The notes beneath the pieces were generated by a model. That model was not told the DNA's origin, did not search any database, and saw nothing but the letters and a program-made list of their open reading frames with translations. A program made the position numbers and the translations under genes. DNA of 64,000 bases from Oasisia sp. SBJ-2009 (lineage: Eukaryota; Annelida; Polychaeta; Sabellida; Siboglinidae): the NCBI GenBank assembly GCA_964017155.1, contig OZ024857.1:26085396-26149395 (forward strand), written 5' to 3'. Positions 33,133 to 44,321 of this stretch are shown in pieces. How positions within the stretch are numbered: the stretch's first letter is position 1; each line of letters starts with the position of its first letter.

Positions 33133-33356
33133 GATATCTTCGAATTGGTGTCAAATCAATCTGGTATAGATCTGAAAACAAAAGGTTCATCAGGTTGCGA
33201 AGTATATAATTTGCTTCAGAGAAACTGAAATCGTTGGAAATCAGATTTGTTCCAGCAATGTTTTCTGCCGGCTTGAATGTCGAATTACAGAAAATTAACA
33301 CAATACAATGCGAGAAATGAACACAATACAAGTGTTCGCGTACATGTCGTTGTTGC

Positions 33357-34990
33357 TGTTATAGAAGTGATGATGTTAATGTGGTGGCGGAGGTGATGGT
33401 GGTGATGCTATGGAGGTGGTGGAAAAGGTGATGGTGTTGGTCTTGTAGAGGTGGTGATGGTGATGATGTGGTGTTGGCATTGATGTTGTGTTGGCGTTGA
33501 TGCTGTGCTGGTGTTGATGCTGTGTTGGTGTTGATGCTGTGTTAATGTTGATGCGGTGTTGGCGTTGATGCTGTGCTGGCGATGATGCTGTGCTGGTGTT
33601 GATGCTGTGTTGGAGGTGATGCTGTGATGGTGTTGATGCTGTGCTGGCGGTGATGCTGTGTTGGTGGTGTTGCTGTGTTGGTGTTGATGTTGTGTTGGTG
33701 TTGATGCTGTGTTGGTGTGGATGCTATGTTGAAGTTGACGCTGTAGTGGCGTTGATGACGTGTTAGTGTTTATGCTGTGATGACGTTAATGCGGTGTTGG
33801 TTTTGATGCTGTGTTGGTGTTGATGCTGTGTTGGTGTTGATGCTATGGTGGTGTTGATGCTGTGTTGGTTATGATGCTGAATCGGTGTTGATACTGTGCT
33901 GGCGATGATGCTGTGCTGGTGTTCATGCTGTGTTGGTGATGATGCTGTGCTGGCGATGATGCCGTGCTGGTGTTCATGCTGTGTTGATGATGATGCTGTG
34001 CTGGCGATGATGCTGTGCTGGTGTTCATGCTGTGTTGGTGATGATGCTGTGCTGGCGATGATGCTGTGCTGGTGTTCATGCTGTGTTGGCGATGATGCTG
34101 TGCTGGCGGAGATGCTGTGCTGGCGGAGATGCTGGGCTGGCGGTGATTGTGTGTTGGCGTTGATGCTATGGTGGTGTTGATGCTGTGTTGGCGTTGATGC
34201 TGTGCTGGCGTTGATGCTGTGTTGGCGTTGATGCTGTGTTGGCGTTGATGCTGTGCTGGCGGTGATGCAGTGTTGGTGGTGTTGCTGTGTTGTTGTTGAT
34301 GCTGTATTGGTGTTGATCATGTGCTGGTGATGGTGCTGCTTTGGGGGTGATGCCGTGTCAGTGGAGATGCTGTGTTGGCATTGGTGCTGTGCTGGTGTTG
34401 ATGCTGTGATGGTGGTGATGCTGTGATGGTGGTGATGCTGTGTTGGCGATGATGCTGTGCTGGTGATGATGCTGTAATGGTGTTTATGCTGAGCTGTTGT
34501 TGATGCTGTGTTGGTGGTGGTGCTGTGTTGGTGTTGATGTTTTGTTGGTGTTGATGCTGTATTGGTGGTGATGCCGTGGTGGTGTTGATGTTTTGTTGGT
34601 GTTGGTGCGGTGCTGGTGGTGATGATGTGGTGGTGATGGTGTTGATGCTGTGTTGGTGTTGGTGCTGTGTTGGTGTTGATGATGTGTTGGTGTTGATGAT
34701 GTGGTGATGGTGTGGTGGTGATGGTGATGGTGTTGGTCGTCGTGGTGGAGATGGTCGTGGCGGAGGTGGTGGAGTCGGTGAAAGTGGAGGTGTTGGTAGT
34801 AAACGTGATTGTCGGGTGTTGCTTGCGATAGCGTTAGTGATGGTGATAGCGGTGAATGTGACGGTGGAGGTGGTGGTGATAGTGGACGATGGTGGTGTGG
34901 TGGTGAAAGAATTGTGATGGTTTTTGTGGTGAAGTAAGGGGAGGGTGGTATTGGTTAGTGGTGTTGGTCGCGGAGGTTTTGGTCGTGGCT
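33357..34990. repeat. GATG/GTTG-rich minisatellite, core unit 17 bp
   Basis: From about 33470 to 34720 the unit is close to TTGATGCTGTGTTGGCG (17 bp), so three units give 51 nt and a 17-residue protein period in each frame. The flanks degrade to GGTGGTGATGG. It begins about 225 bp upstream of the EGF/TSP1 start codon. The His/Gln/Ser-rich open frame at 33763-34320 is an artefact. Confidence 0.9.
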
Positions 34991-35009
34991 GCAGCCTGTA
35001 TATAGCAAT

Positions 35010-35206
35010 TTTCTATTAGGTCATCGGTCAATTATAGTTTGAGACTACATCCTGTTTCACTCAACTGATGCATGACCAAAGACCTTGATAAACCGCAGGT
35101 TATAGGCTCACATAAACAGCTGTATGTATGTATGTATGTATGTATGTATGTATGTATGTATATATGTATGTGTGTATGTATGTATGTATGTATGTATGTA
35201 TGTATG

Positions 35207-35237
<31 letters not shown>

Positions 35238-36044
35238 TGTGTATATACGTATGTATGTATTTATGTGTGTATATATGTATGTATGTATATATATATATAT
35301 TTATTTATGTGTGTATATATATGTATGCATTAATGATTGTATGTATGTATGTATGTATTGATGATTGTATGTATGTGTGTGTGGATGTATGTATGTATGT
35401 GTGTATTTATGTAATTAATATCTAGATCACCATCCCTTGAGCTAAGGCAATATTCGTCCGTTTCCAGGCAACGTTCCCCCTTGAATTCGCCCCTGACTTA
35501 ATCCTCCTGCGAATGTCAGAATCTATATTGTCATCCCAACATATACAACATATAATATGATGAATCTAACTTAAAGTAAGCAGTTCCCAAAAGGGATATA
35601 GAGACTATATACAACGGATTAATACATATGACGCAGTACCTGCCAACTGAACTTCCTCGTTGAATCTACCTGGTGCTGTATGTTGAAAGACTGACCTCGA
35701 AACCTACATAGCAACTGTTTCGTTGTTGCAGCTGATTGGATGATATATATATAAGTTTTCTTTTGGGTCAGTTATAGTCTGGGGCTACATCCTGTTTCAC
35801 TCTACTGATGCATGACCAAAGACCGTGATCAACAGCAGCTCAAATAAACAACAAACAAACACGTCTTTCTACCAGAGGCAACTGTTGTTTTGTGCCTTCT
35901 TTGTACGCACTGCCGTTCCGTGTGTGAACGTATGAATGTGTGTTCATATATGCAGTACGAAATATATATATATATATATGTCAGTACGTATGTATCCATT
36001 GTCGTACGTAGGTATACATGCGTGTATGTGTATATGTGGGTATG

Positions 36045-36076
<32 letters not shown>

Positions 36077-36960
36077 TGTATGTATGTATGTATGTATGTG
36101 TGTATGTATGTATGTAGTATGTATTTATGTGTGCATATATGTACGTATGTGTGATTGTATGTATGTATGTATGTATGTATTTATTCATGTGTGTATATAT
36201 GAATGTATGTATGATTGAATGTATGTGTGTATGTGTTTATGTTTGTATGTGTGCATGTGTGTATGTATGCATGTATGTATGTATGCATGTATGTATGTAT
36301 TTTAATGTGTATATATGAATGTATGTATGTATGATTGTATGTATGTATGTATTTATGTATGTATGTATGTATGCATGCATGTGTATATATATATGAATGT
36401 ATATATGTATGTATGTATATATGTATGTGTGTATATGTGAATGTATCTTTGTATGTATGTATGCATGCATGTATTTATGTATTTATGATTGTATGTATTT
36501 ATGATTGTATGTATTTATGATTGTATGTATGTATGTATAATTGTATGTATGTATGTATATATGTATGTGTGTGTATGTATATATGTATGTATGTATTTAT
36601 GTAAATAATATCTAGATCACAATGCCTTGAGCTAAGGCAACATTCGTCCGTCTCCCGGCAACGTTCACCCAGGCATTCGCCCTCGCGTGAATCCTTCTGC
36701 GAATGTCAGAATCTACTGTATATTGCCATCCAAACAAATACAAAATATGATATGGTAAGTTTAACTTACCAATGGGCAGTTCCCGATAGGGTAAATAGAG
36801 ACTATATACAACGGATTAATACACACGACGTAGTAGCTGCCAACTGAACTTCCTCGTTGAATCCTACCCGGTGCTGTATGTTGAAAGACTGACCTCGAAA
36901 CATACGTAGCAATTGTTCCGTTGTTGAAGCTGATTGGACCATAAAAATACACCTGCAGAC
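35010..36960. repeat. Tandem duplication of about 0.75-1.2 kb, each copy with a (TATG)n core
   Basis: CTACATCCTGTTTCACTC and TGATGCATGACCAAAGACC occur at about 35047 and 35789. After the TATG tracts (35122-35411 and 36036-36600), ATATCTAGATCACNATNCC and GAGCTAAGGCAA recur at about 35420 and 36610, followed by matching blocks up to TGTTGAAAGACTGACCTCG. The second copy has a 71-residue open minus frame (YFYGPISFNNGTIATYVSRS) that is closed in the first copy, so I do not call a gene. Confidence 0.8.
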
Positions 36961-37074
36961 CGTTCACACTAGCAGTTCTAAGGTGGAGGTGACAGTGGTA
37001 GTGGTTGGCGGTTATGGTGGATCTGAATCTGAATGGGAGACGTCGTAAGGAGCCAATATTGGCTAATATACGAC

Positions 37075-37262
37075 GGGGGGGGGGGGGGGGGGGAGTGTGT
37101 GAGTGTGTGTGTGGTGTGTGTGTGTGTGTGTGAGTGTGTGGTGTGTGTGAGTGTGTGTGTGGTGTGTGTGTGTGGTGTGTGTGGTATGTGTGTGTGCATG
37201 TGTGTGCCTGTGTGTGCATGTGTGTGCGCGTGCATGTGTGCGTGCGTGCGTGCGTGCGTGTT

Positions 37263-37359
<97 letters not shown>

Positions 37360-37478
37360 TGATGGGGTGACTGGCTCTTTAATTTGCCTGCATACACGTT
37401 GATGTATTAGCAAGAGAGTATGTGGAAATATTGACAATACACGTGTAGAGTGAGATGTTACTCTTAGCAGATGTGGGT

Positions 37479-37562
<84 letters not shown>
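37075..37562. repeat. Poly-G and two (GT)n tracts
   Basis: G run at 37075-37093, (GT)n with GTGA/GTGC units at 37096-37357, and a second (GT)n at 37480-37562. Confidence 0.95.
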
Positions 37563-37566
<4 letters not shown>

Positions 37567-38612
37567 GAGTGTGTGTGCCGCAGATCACGCGGCTGAAATC
37601 AGTTATGGTTTCAGCTTGGACTTGCGCCTCGCTAAGTTGGTTCCAGTCAACTGTTTTTGTTGTTTTTATTATAAAAAAAAGTATTCTTAAGTTCTGTTGT
37701 ACGCAATGTGAGAATACAAGGTCCGGAAAGTGCATAGGCTGAATGCGTTTTTGTTTTTTAGGGGCCGGAAGAATGTTTCAGTGGGGAGGTCCCTTATCAG
37801 TTTGGTACATACATGTTTGTCTTTGGTGTCGTCGTCTATGTTGGCGGGAAACTTGGTGGATGCAGATGTTTGAATTTGGTGGTGTATAAAAGTTGAAAAA
37901 CAAGCGGAAGTATTGATTGATAAGTATTATTTTTGTGCTAAGGTTATTCATAAGGGTGTACTAGACATATATTGAGTGGCAGTTTTGGTTAAATTTAGTT
38001 AGTAAACAGTATTTTTGAACAAATTAGTATACGTGGGTGATAATAGGGTAATCTAGCCTTCGACAAATTGTAAACAAGACTGAGCAAAATCTGTTTATTT
38101 GATATCGTATATAAGAGACAAAGCAATAAGCGTAACAACTATATGTGTAAGGTAACACTCTGAATAGGTATCATTGTTATTAAAAATAAACAAGCTTTTT
38201 AGTAGGAATCCTTAGTTTGTGCATACTATTATTTATAGTGGGTGAAATAGGGTAATCTAGCTTTCAACAAGATTGTAAACAAAACTTAGCAAATCTGATA
38301 AATTGATATGATATATAACAGATAAAGTGGTAAGCAAAACAGCTGCATACATAGGATAATTCTTTGATTCGGTGCCATTGTTATTAAAAATAAGCAAGTG
38401 TTTTAGCAGAAAGCCCTAGTCTGTTTATATAGGTAGTGTCCAAAGTATCCGCTAGGGAACGGTACCAGTACAGAATAAAATTATTGTTCATGGTAGCATA
38501 GGTAGTAAGTTGTTAATAACACGTAGTGTGCTGCAGTTGCTGTACACAATAAACAAACAGTCTTTCTAAAGACTAAGTTGGTATAAACTAAGTTGATTTG
38601 ATCAATCGTATT

Positions 38613-39668
38613 ATGGCACCTTCCAAGCGGCAAGTGAAGGCAAGGAGGCACTTGCTGTGTGATCACTGCCACAGCTTGGTGGATTTTGCCTTATCGGGGT
38701 GCGGAAAGTCTTGGTCAGAGACAACGGAGGAAGGGTTTACTTTCCAATGTTTAGGGTGTTGGAAAGTGGACTGTCTGACGGCAGAGCTAGCTAAGCTAAC
38801 GGATCTTGTGAAGGGGATGGAGAGAGGAGGGAGGATGATAGCAAGGAAAACAAATGGAGAAAGAACAACAGAAAACATGCCATGCATGAAGGAGACAGTG
38901 GAGAAAGTGACAGTAGAGAAGGAGGGAGGGACAAGGGGACAGGAGATGATAGAAGTAGATGCGACAGGAGGAAAGACGAAGGGAAGAAAGGAACTGAGAG
39001 TAGATATGACCAAACGGAAGATGTCAGGAAGAAAAGAGACAGGAAAGAAAGGAACAGAGAAAGCGGCAGGGGGGAAAGTCAGCAACCAGGGAGATGCAAA
39101 ACGGAGGAGCTACTCTGAAGCAGTGATCGAGGGTGCATTGAGAACAGAAAGGGTTTTTATGGGCGACTCAATTTTGCGAAAGACGGACAAGACGTTAAAC
39201 AAAGGAGAAGATGTTGTTGTTTGTCTTCCGGGCGCTCGGATTGAGCATGTGACAGATAGGGTAGAGAACGTGTTGGGGCATGGCCAGGGAGGATCGATAT
39301 TAGTACATGTAGGGACGAACAATGCAGACAGGGAGGGGACAACTAGAATAGTGCAAAGATACAGACAGTTGGTAGGGAAACTGAAGAAGACAAGAGTTGA
39401 ACAGATCATTATCTCAGGAATCTTGCCAGTAATCGGAGGAAGGGGAGCAACCTATAGAAACTGTAAGAGGATGGCAATCAATGCTCTGGTGGAGCAGATG
39501 TGTGAAGGAGAAGGAGTTGGATTTGTAGATTTGTGGGGATACTTTGTTGGGAAGGAAGATATGTACGTGAGAGATGGCCTCCATCTAAGCGGAAAGGGCG
39601 CAGCAGTGTTCTCCGAGAACCTGCTTCAATCTATGGACAGAGGAACAGGTTGCAATTTTTTAAACTAG
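38613..39668 (+). CDS. CR1 ORF1: zinc-finger and SGNH esterase-type protein
   Basis: 351 residues from the first good ATG (MAPSKRQVKARR). Residues about 14-55 contain CDHC and CLGCWKVDC, a PHD-like zinc-binding pattern. A basic, Lys/Thr/Gly-rich linker of about 110 residues follows. Residues about 180-345 form an SGNH hydrolase domain: GDS with nucleophile Ser186, GTNN, and D321-G-L-H324 for the rest of the triad. CR1 ORF1 proteins of this type bind RNA and carry an esterase of uncertain role. The last codons are TTT TTA AAC TAG, a -1 slippery heptamer directly before the stop. Confidence 0.9.
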   Translation: MAPSKRQVKARRHLLCDHCHSLVDFALSGCGKSWSETTEEGFTFQCLGCWKVDCLTAELAKLTDLVKGMERGGRMIARKTNGERTTENMPCMKETVEKVTVEKEGGTRGQEMIEVDATGGKTKGRKELRVDMTKRKMSGRKETGKKGTEKAAGGKVSNQGDAKRRSYSEAVIEGALRTERVFMGDSILRKTDKTLNKGEDVVVCLPGARIEHVTDRVENVLGHGQGGSILVHVGTNNADREGTTRIVQRYRQLVGKLKKTRVEQIIISGILPVIGGRGATYRNCKRMAINALVEQMCEGEGVGFVDLWGYFVGKEDMYVRDGLHLSGKGAAVFSENLLQSMDRGTGCNFLN

Positions 39669-42544
39669 TTTCGCAGGGGGGATACACAGAGAAGCCAAAT
39701 ACTAGAGGCATAGCTAAAGACAGCAAAAAGAAATCAGCAAAAAACAGCCTGGAAAGCCCTACGAAATTTGGTTATAAATGTGTTTGTTTAAATGCAAGGA
39801 GCATAGTAAACAAAAGAAATGAACTAAACATTATGGTAGAAGATATTGACCCTCACATAATAGGTATAACTGAATCTTGGGCCACCCCCGATATATCAGA
39901 TGCCGAATTAGGAATGACAGGATATGTAATGTTTAGGAAAGATAGATTAGGAAGAAGGGGAGGCGGAGTTATTTTATATATTAAAGAATCCATCCAGGCT
40001 TATGAAATAAAATTAGAAAAAGAAGCAGAATGTGAAGCTGTCTGGTGTAACATAGTTACAGGAAACTCAACATTAACTGTTGGGTTAGTTTATCGTAGTC
40101 CAAACATAAGCATAGAAGAGAATGAAAAAATGCACAACGCTATAAAAGAAGTGAGTAAACGGGACTGTATTATTATGGGGGATTTTAACCATGGGCATAT
40201 AAAGTGGACATCTCTACAGAGTCCTGGGAGAGAGGATCAAGAGTTTTTAAATTTAGTACAAGATAGTTTCCTTTTTCAACATGTGTTAGAACCAACCAGG
40301 GACAAGAACGTGTTGGACATAGTTTTGAGCTCACAGAAGGAATTTGTTGATAATGTCAATATATGTGAGCCACTGGGATGTAGTGATCATAACCAGATAC
40401 ATTTTATCATCAAAGTAAAAGGAGAACGGAACAGTAAAATACGGTACAGGAAAAATTTTCACAAAGGAAGATATAAGGACATGAGGGAATATTTAGCGAA
40501 GATAGACTGGAATAACACACTGAAGAATAAGACAGCAACAGAATGCTGGAATATCTTAAAGAGGGAAATTGACTGCGTCGTTGACAAATTTGTCCCCTTG
40601 AAAAAACAAGGGAAAAGGTCAAAGAAGAAACACTTATCGAAGGACGCCATTAGAAAAATCAAGTACAAGCAAATGATGTGGAAGACATATAGACATACTG
40701 GAAGTGAAGAAGACTATGCCATTTATAAAGAAGCACTTAATCAAGCTACAGCTGAAATTAGAAATTCGAAGAGAAGCTATGAACAAAAAATAGCTTTCAA
40801 CATAAAACATGACAGCAAGAGTTTTTATGCGTATGTTCGAAGTAAACAGAAAGTACAAGATAAGGTCGGGCCACTAGAAGGTAGTGATGGAAACATAATA
40901 ACGGAGGGATTCTTAATGGCAGAAAACCTAAATGAATACTTTAGTTCGGTGTTTACCAGGGAAGATATTAGTACATTACCAGTACTAGAGACTAAGTTCG
41001 AAGGGAGAGAGTGTGACTATTTAGGACAACTAACTGTAACCCCAAAAATGGTAGCTATGAAAATAAGAGATATGAAGGATAATAAATCACCAGGAGTGGA
41101 TGGGATTCCTCCCAAATTACTACTGGAAATTGTAGAACAAATTAGCATACCACTTGCAACAGTGTTCAATTTGGCATTAGAGGAAGGAGTGGTTCCGGTA
41201 GAATGGAAAGAAGCAAACATCATACCATTATTTAAAAAAGGATCAAGAAGCAAGTCAGAGAACTATAGGCCAGTGAGTTTAACATCGGTGATTTGTAAAC
41301 TATTAGAAAGACTAATTAAAGATCACTTGGTTGATTTTCTTGTTAAAAATAAATTGATAAACACATCTCAACATGGGTTTTTAAAAGCGAGGTCATGCTT
41401 AACAAATATGTTATGTTTTTTGGAAGATGTCACAAAGTGGGTAGATGAGGGATCACCAGTAGATATAATCTATTTAGATTTTAAAAAAGCCTTTGACAAA
41501 GTGCCACACCAAAGATTACTACTTAAACTAAAGGCCCATGGCATAGGAAATAGTATGATTAACTGGATAGAAAAATGGCTTATTGATAGAAGACAAAGAG
41601 TAGTAGTTGATGGGGAGGTTTCAAATTGGAAATCTGTTTTGAGTGGAGTACCGCAAGGATCAGTATTGGGACCTATTTTATTCTTAATATATATCAATGA
41701 TTTGGATGATGACGTAACAAGCAAGGTGTTGAAGTTTGCGGACGACACAAAAGTGTTTAGGAAAATAAAAAGTGATGCAGATAGACAGCATTTACAAGAT
41801 GATCTAAATAAGTTGATAGAATGGTCTGAGAAATGGCAAATGCTGTTTAACTTTGGAAAGTGTAAGTGCCTCCACACAGGACATGGGAATGAAAATGCAC
41901 AATATACAATGGGTGGTACTGTACTAAATACTACTGTAAAGGAAAAGGACTTAGGTTTAACCATTAGTGCTGACATGAAGGTATCAGAGCAGTGTGGAAT
42001 TGCAGCAGCGAAGGCAAACCAAATTCTTGGATTAATTAGGCGAAATATAGTATACAAAGAAAAAGAACTAATAATACCGCTTTATAAAACAATAGTTAGG
42101 CCTCATTTAGAATATTGTATACAAGCATGGAGGCCATATCGCAAGAAGGATATTGATATGCTAGAAAGAGTACAAAGGAGAGCAACAAAAATGATACCAA
42201 AACTCAGGAATATTAGTTATGAAATGCGTCTAAAAGAATGTGGTCTAACAACACTAGAAACCAGAAGATTGAGAGGAGATCAGATTGAGGTTTTTAAAAT
42301 ATTGAATGGGTATGAAAATATTGACAGAAATATTTTTTTCACGGTCAAGGAAGAGAGAAGGACTAGAGGACATGGAGTTGCATTAGCAAAGAAGCAGTGT
42401 AGACTAGATATTAGAAAATTTTCATTTTCCCAAAGAATAGTAAACGAATGGAACAAATTATCAGCTGATTGTGTAGGTGCTAGAAGTGTTAATATGTTTA
42501 AAAATAAAATTGACATATACCTAAGACGGGCAGGGTATACTTAG
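39665..42544 (+). CDS. CR1 ORF2: AP endonuclease and reverse transcriptase
   Basis: About 960 codons in the -1 frame relative to ORF1; the frame is already open from 39533. EN domain near 39770-40430: NARSIVNK, ITESW, GGGVILYI, MGDFNHGH and CSDHNQ match apurinic-type endonucleases that nick the target. RT near 41050-41900: FKKAFDKVPHQRLL (A), SGVPQGSVLGP (B) and FADDTK (C, catalytic Asp pair). A C-terminal segment follows to GYT and stop. No ATG occurs before the EN core (first is in NIMVEDID, about 39831), so it is probably made by frameshift from ORF1 or by reinitiation. All motifs intact. Confidence 0.92.
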   Translation, partial: LVSQGGYTEKPNTRGIAKDSKKKSAKNSLESPTKFGYKCVCLNARSIVNKRNELNIMVEDIDPHIIGITESWATPDISDAELGMTGYVMFRKDRLGRRGGGVILYIKESIQAYEIKLEKEAECEAVWCNIVTGNSTLTVGLVYRSPNISIEENEKMHNAIKEVSKRDCIIMGDFNHGHIKWTSLQSPGREDQEFLNLVQDSFLFQHVLEPTRDKNVLDIVLSSQKEFVDNVNICEPLGCSDHNQIHFIIKVKGERNSKIRYRKNFHKGRYKDMREYLAKIDWNNTLKNKTATECWNILKREIDCVVDKFVPLKKQGKRSKKKHLSKDAIRKIKYKQMMWKTYRHTGSEEDYAIYKEALNQATAEIRNSKRSYEQKIAFNIKHDSKSFYAYVRSKQKVQDKVGPLEGSDGNIITEGFLMAENLNEYFSSVFTREDISTLPVLETKFEGRECDYLGQLTVTPKMVAMKIRDMKDNKSPGVDGIPPKLLLEIVEQISIPLATVFNLALEEGVVPVEWKEANIIPLFKKGSRSKSENYRPVSLTSVICKLLERLIKDHLVDFLVKNKLINTSQHGFLKARSCLTNMLCFLEDVTKWVDEGSPVDIIYLDFKKAFDKVPHQRLLLKLKAHGIGNSMINWIEKWLIDRRQRVVVDGEVSNWKSVLSGVPQGSVLGPILFLIYINDLDDDVTSKVLKFADDTKVFRKIKSDADRQHLQDDLNKLIEWSEKWQMLFNFGKCKCLHTGHGNENAQYTMGGTVLNTTVKEKDLGLTISADMKVSEQCGIAAAKANQILGLIRRNIVYKEKELIIPLYKTIVRPHLEYCIQAWRPYRKKDIDMLERVQRRATKMIPKLRNISYEMRLKECGLTTLETRRLRGDQIEVFKILNGYENIDRNIFFTVKEERRTRGHGVALAKKQCRLDIRKFSFSQRIVNEWNKLSADCVGARSVNMFKNKIDIYLRRAGYT

Positions 42545-42855
42545 ATAGATAGGTTGGACTCTCGATAAGCCAAACGGCTTCCTTGTCCACCTGCCATCTA
42601 GAGTTGATTCTCTAGGTGGCAATCTTGTTAAATCTTGTTAAATCTTGTTAAATGTTCTAGTGTGTTGAGATTGAGGTCGGTGAGCATGGTTGTGACAGAT
42701 CCTGGGTGTCTAGACCGGTAATCTCCAGTGATGAAACAATGACATGGTGTTGAATTCTTGTGAATGTGTGTGTGTTTGTGTGTGTCTGTGTGTGCGCGCT
42801 GTGTGTGTATAAAAGGGGGTGAGTATGTATTCCTCCCTTTCTGTCCTTTTTGTTT

Positions 42856-42858
<3 letters not shown>

Positions 42859-42891
<33 letters not shown>

Positions 42892-42930
42892 CCCTCTCTC
42901 TCTGTCTGTCTGTCTCTTTCTGTCGCTCTG
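42859..42930. repeat. (CT)n microsatellite
   Basis: About 70 bp of CT with TGTCTG interruptions downstream of the CR1 element. Confidence 0.9.
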
Positions 42931-43653
42931 TCTCTCTCTATGTCTACGATATAAATGAGTATTCGTATTTAGCAGTGATCAATGAGTTTCCATAGTATGC
43001 ACCTGTTCTCTCAAAAGTGGTATTTATAGAACAAAACAACCACAAAATAAAAGAAAGCGACTTAACGCGTAAACCCACAGGTCTGTTTGTTTACATTTGC
43101 TCCTGTTGGTACATTATTAGTAAACAGTGACGTGAGCGAATAGCAGAATATTTCTCGCAAAACGCAAATAGGCCTATATTTTATGGCTGTTTGTTGACAG
43201 ACATTACATAGCAACTATCATCACGGACGAACGAAGACAGACATACATATGCACGCATACATGCACCATATAATTTATAGTATGCAAACTGCAGAAAAAG
43301 ACATCAACTACGTGAATATAAATTATTATAATTTCGTTCAACATGATTCTTATGCAAACTTTTACTAACTGCATCGTACTTTGTCACATGTCACGTGATG
43401 TGGTTCATGGTTGTTTTATGTGTCTTCGTTGTTGCAATGACTGCAACGAATTGTTAGCATTACGTCACCTTTTTGTTTTCTCTTACAGCAGAGTTAACAG
43501 TTATGTAACTGTACTTCTGTATTTACGTGGGAAGGAAGAAGCGAGAATATCGCAGGCGGATAGTCGCTGTATTGAACGGGTCTGCACAACTGTATATCCC
43601 GACATCCACCTGTGCATGATTCAGACTCAATTACACTACGTATATTTAAACAG

Positions 43654-44321
43654 CTACAGTTTCACGGCTAGATAGTCAATGACGTCGTTTAACATTTTCT
43701 TCGCCGTATGCAACTGCTCGTGCAATTTCAAAGTTCCGTGGAAAGCCTTGTCGTAGTTCACATGCTTCACGTCGACTCCCGCCGCGCGCAGGCGCTTCGC
43801 AAACAGTATCCCGTCGTCCCTGAGGACGTCGTGCTGCGCAGTCGCAATGTACGTTTCCGGTACGCCGGCGAGGTCTGGTGCCAAGAGCGGGGCGAAGTAC
43901 GGGTCGGTGAAGGTCGCCTGCAGGTCCCGCCACAGCGTCTCGTTGCCGGAGTTGACGTCGTTGGGCACGTAGGAGGAGCCGATGTTGTGTTGTCCGAGCA
44001 ACGCGTGGTCGACGTACTTGGACACGACGGACTGCTTCGCCGCGGCCGACGTGTGGTCATTGGTGTAGACGTCGTCCAGCAACAGGTGACCATCGGGACC
44101 CCGCGCGTACCACAGCCACATCGACGTCATCATGTACTTGGGCAGGAACGAGTTGAACTCGTTCTCCTGGTAGGACGGCGTGTTCAAGTCGACCGCCTGC
44201 AGACACGGCACGATGAGCACCTGCAGTTCGGGCCTCAGGGCCGCAGGGCTCGAGGCCTCGTCGGCGCCACGTGACAGCTTCAACGACACGGCGGCCGCTA
44301 GGTTCGCTCCGGCACTTACGC
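43654..44321 (-). CDS. AADAC-like exon 6, catalytic residues and C-terminus
   Basis: Acceptor GTGTTGTAG. Encodes VSAGANLAAAV with the nucleophile, the LQAVDLNTPSYQEN stretch typical of AADAC/NCEH1, the Asp and His of the triad, and a TAG stop. GC-rich with strong codon bias, unlike the flanking DNA; the open frame on the opposite strand is a shadow. Confidence 0.95.

Larger units (their letters stand above)
37720..42653 (+). mobile_element. CR1-like LINE, apparently full length
   Basis: About 4.9 kb: 5' UTR with two roughly 200-bp direct repeats (about 38032-38225 and 38240-38430, sharing TAGGGTAATCTAGC and CATTGTTATTAAAAATAA), ORF1 38613-39668, ORF2 to 42544, and a 3' UTR with an inverted pair CTAGAG/CTCTAG. 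It ends in three CTTGTTAAAT repeats and no poly-A, a hallmark of CR1-clade elements. Both ORFs are open, so it may be a source copy. The 5' end is estimated. Confidence 0.88.

Noticed and set aside
33763..34320. 185-residue His/Gln/Ser/Thr repeat protein on the minus strand
   Set aside because: Unit is 17 bp, so every third copy returns to frame in all frames; no start context, splice signal or domain.
36761..36960. Exon encoding YFYGPISFNNGTIATYVSRS on the minus strand
   Set aside because: The tandem twin at 35600-35750 has frame breaks, and there is no matching gene context; could be a fossil exon but unsupported.
43708..44274. 188-codon open frame opposite the last esterase exon
   Set aside because: Shadow of a GC-rich coding exon on the other strand.
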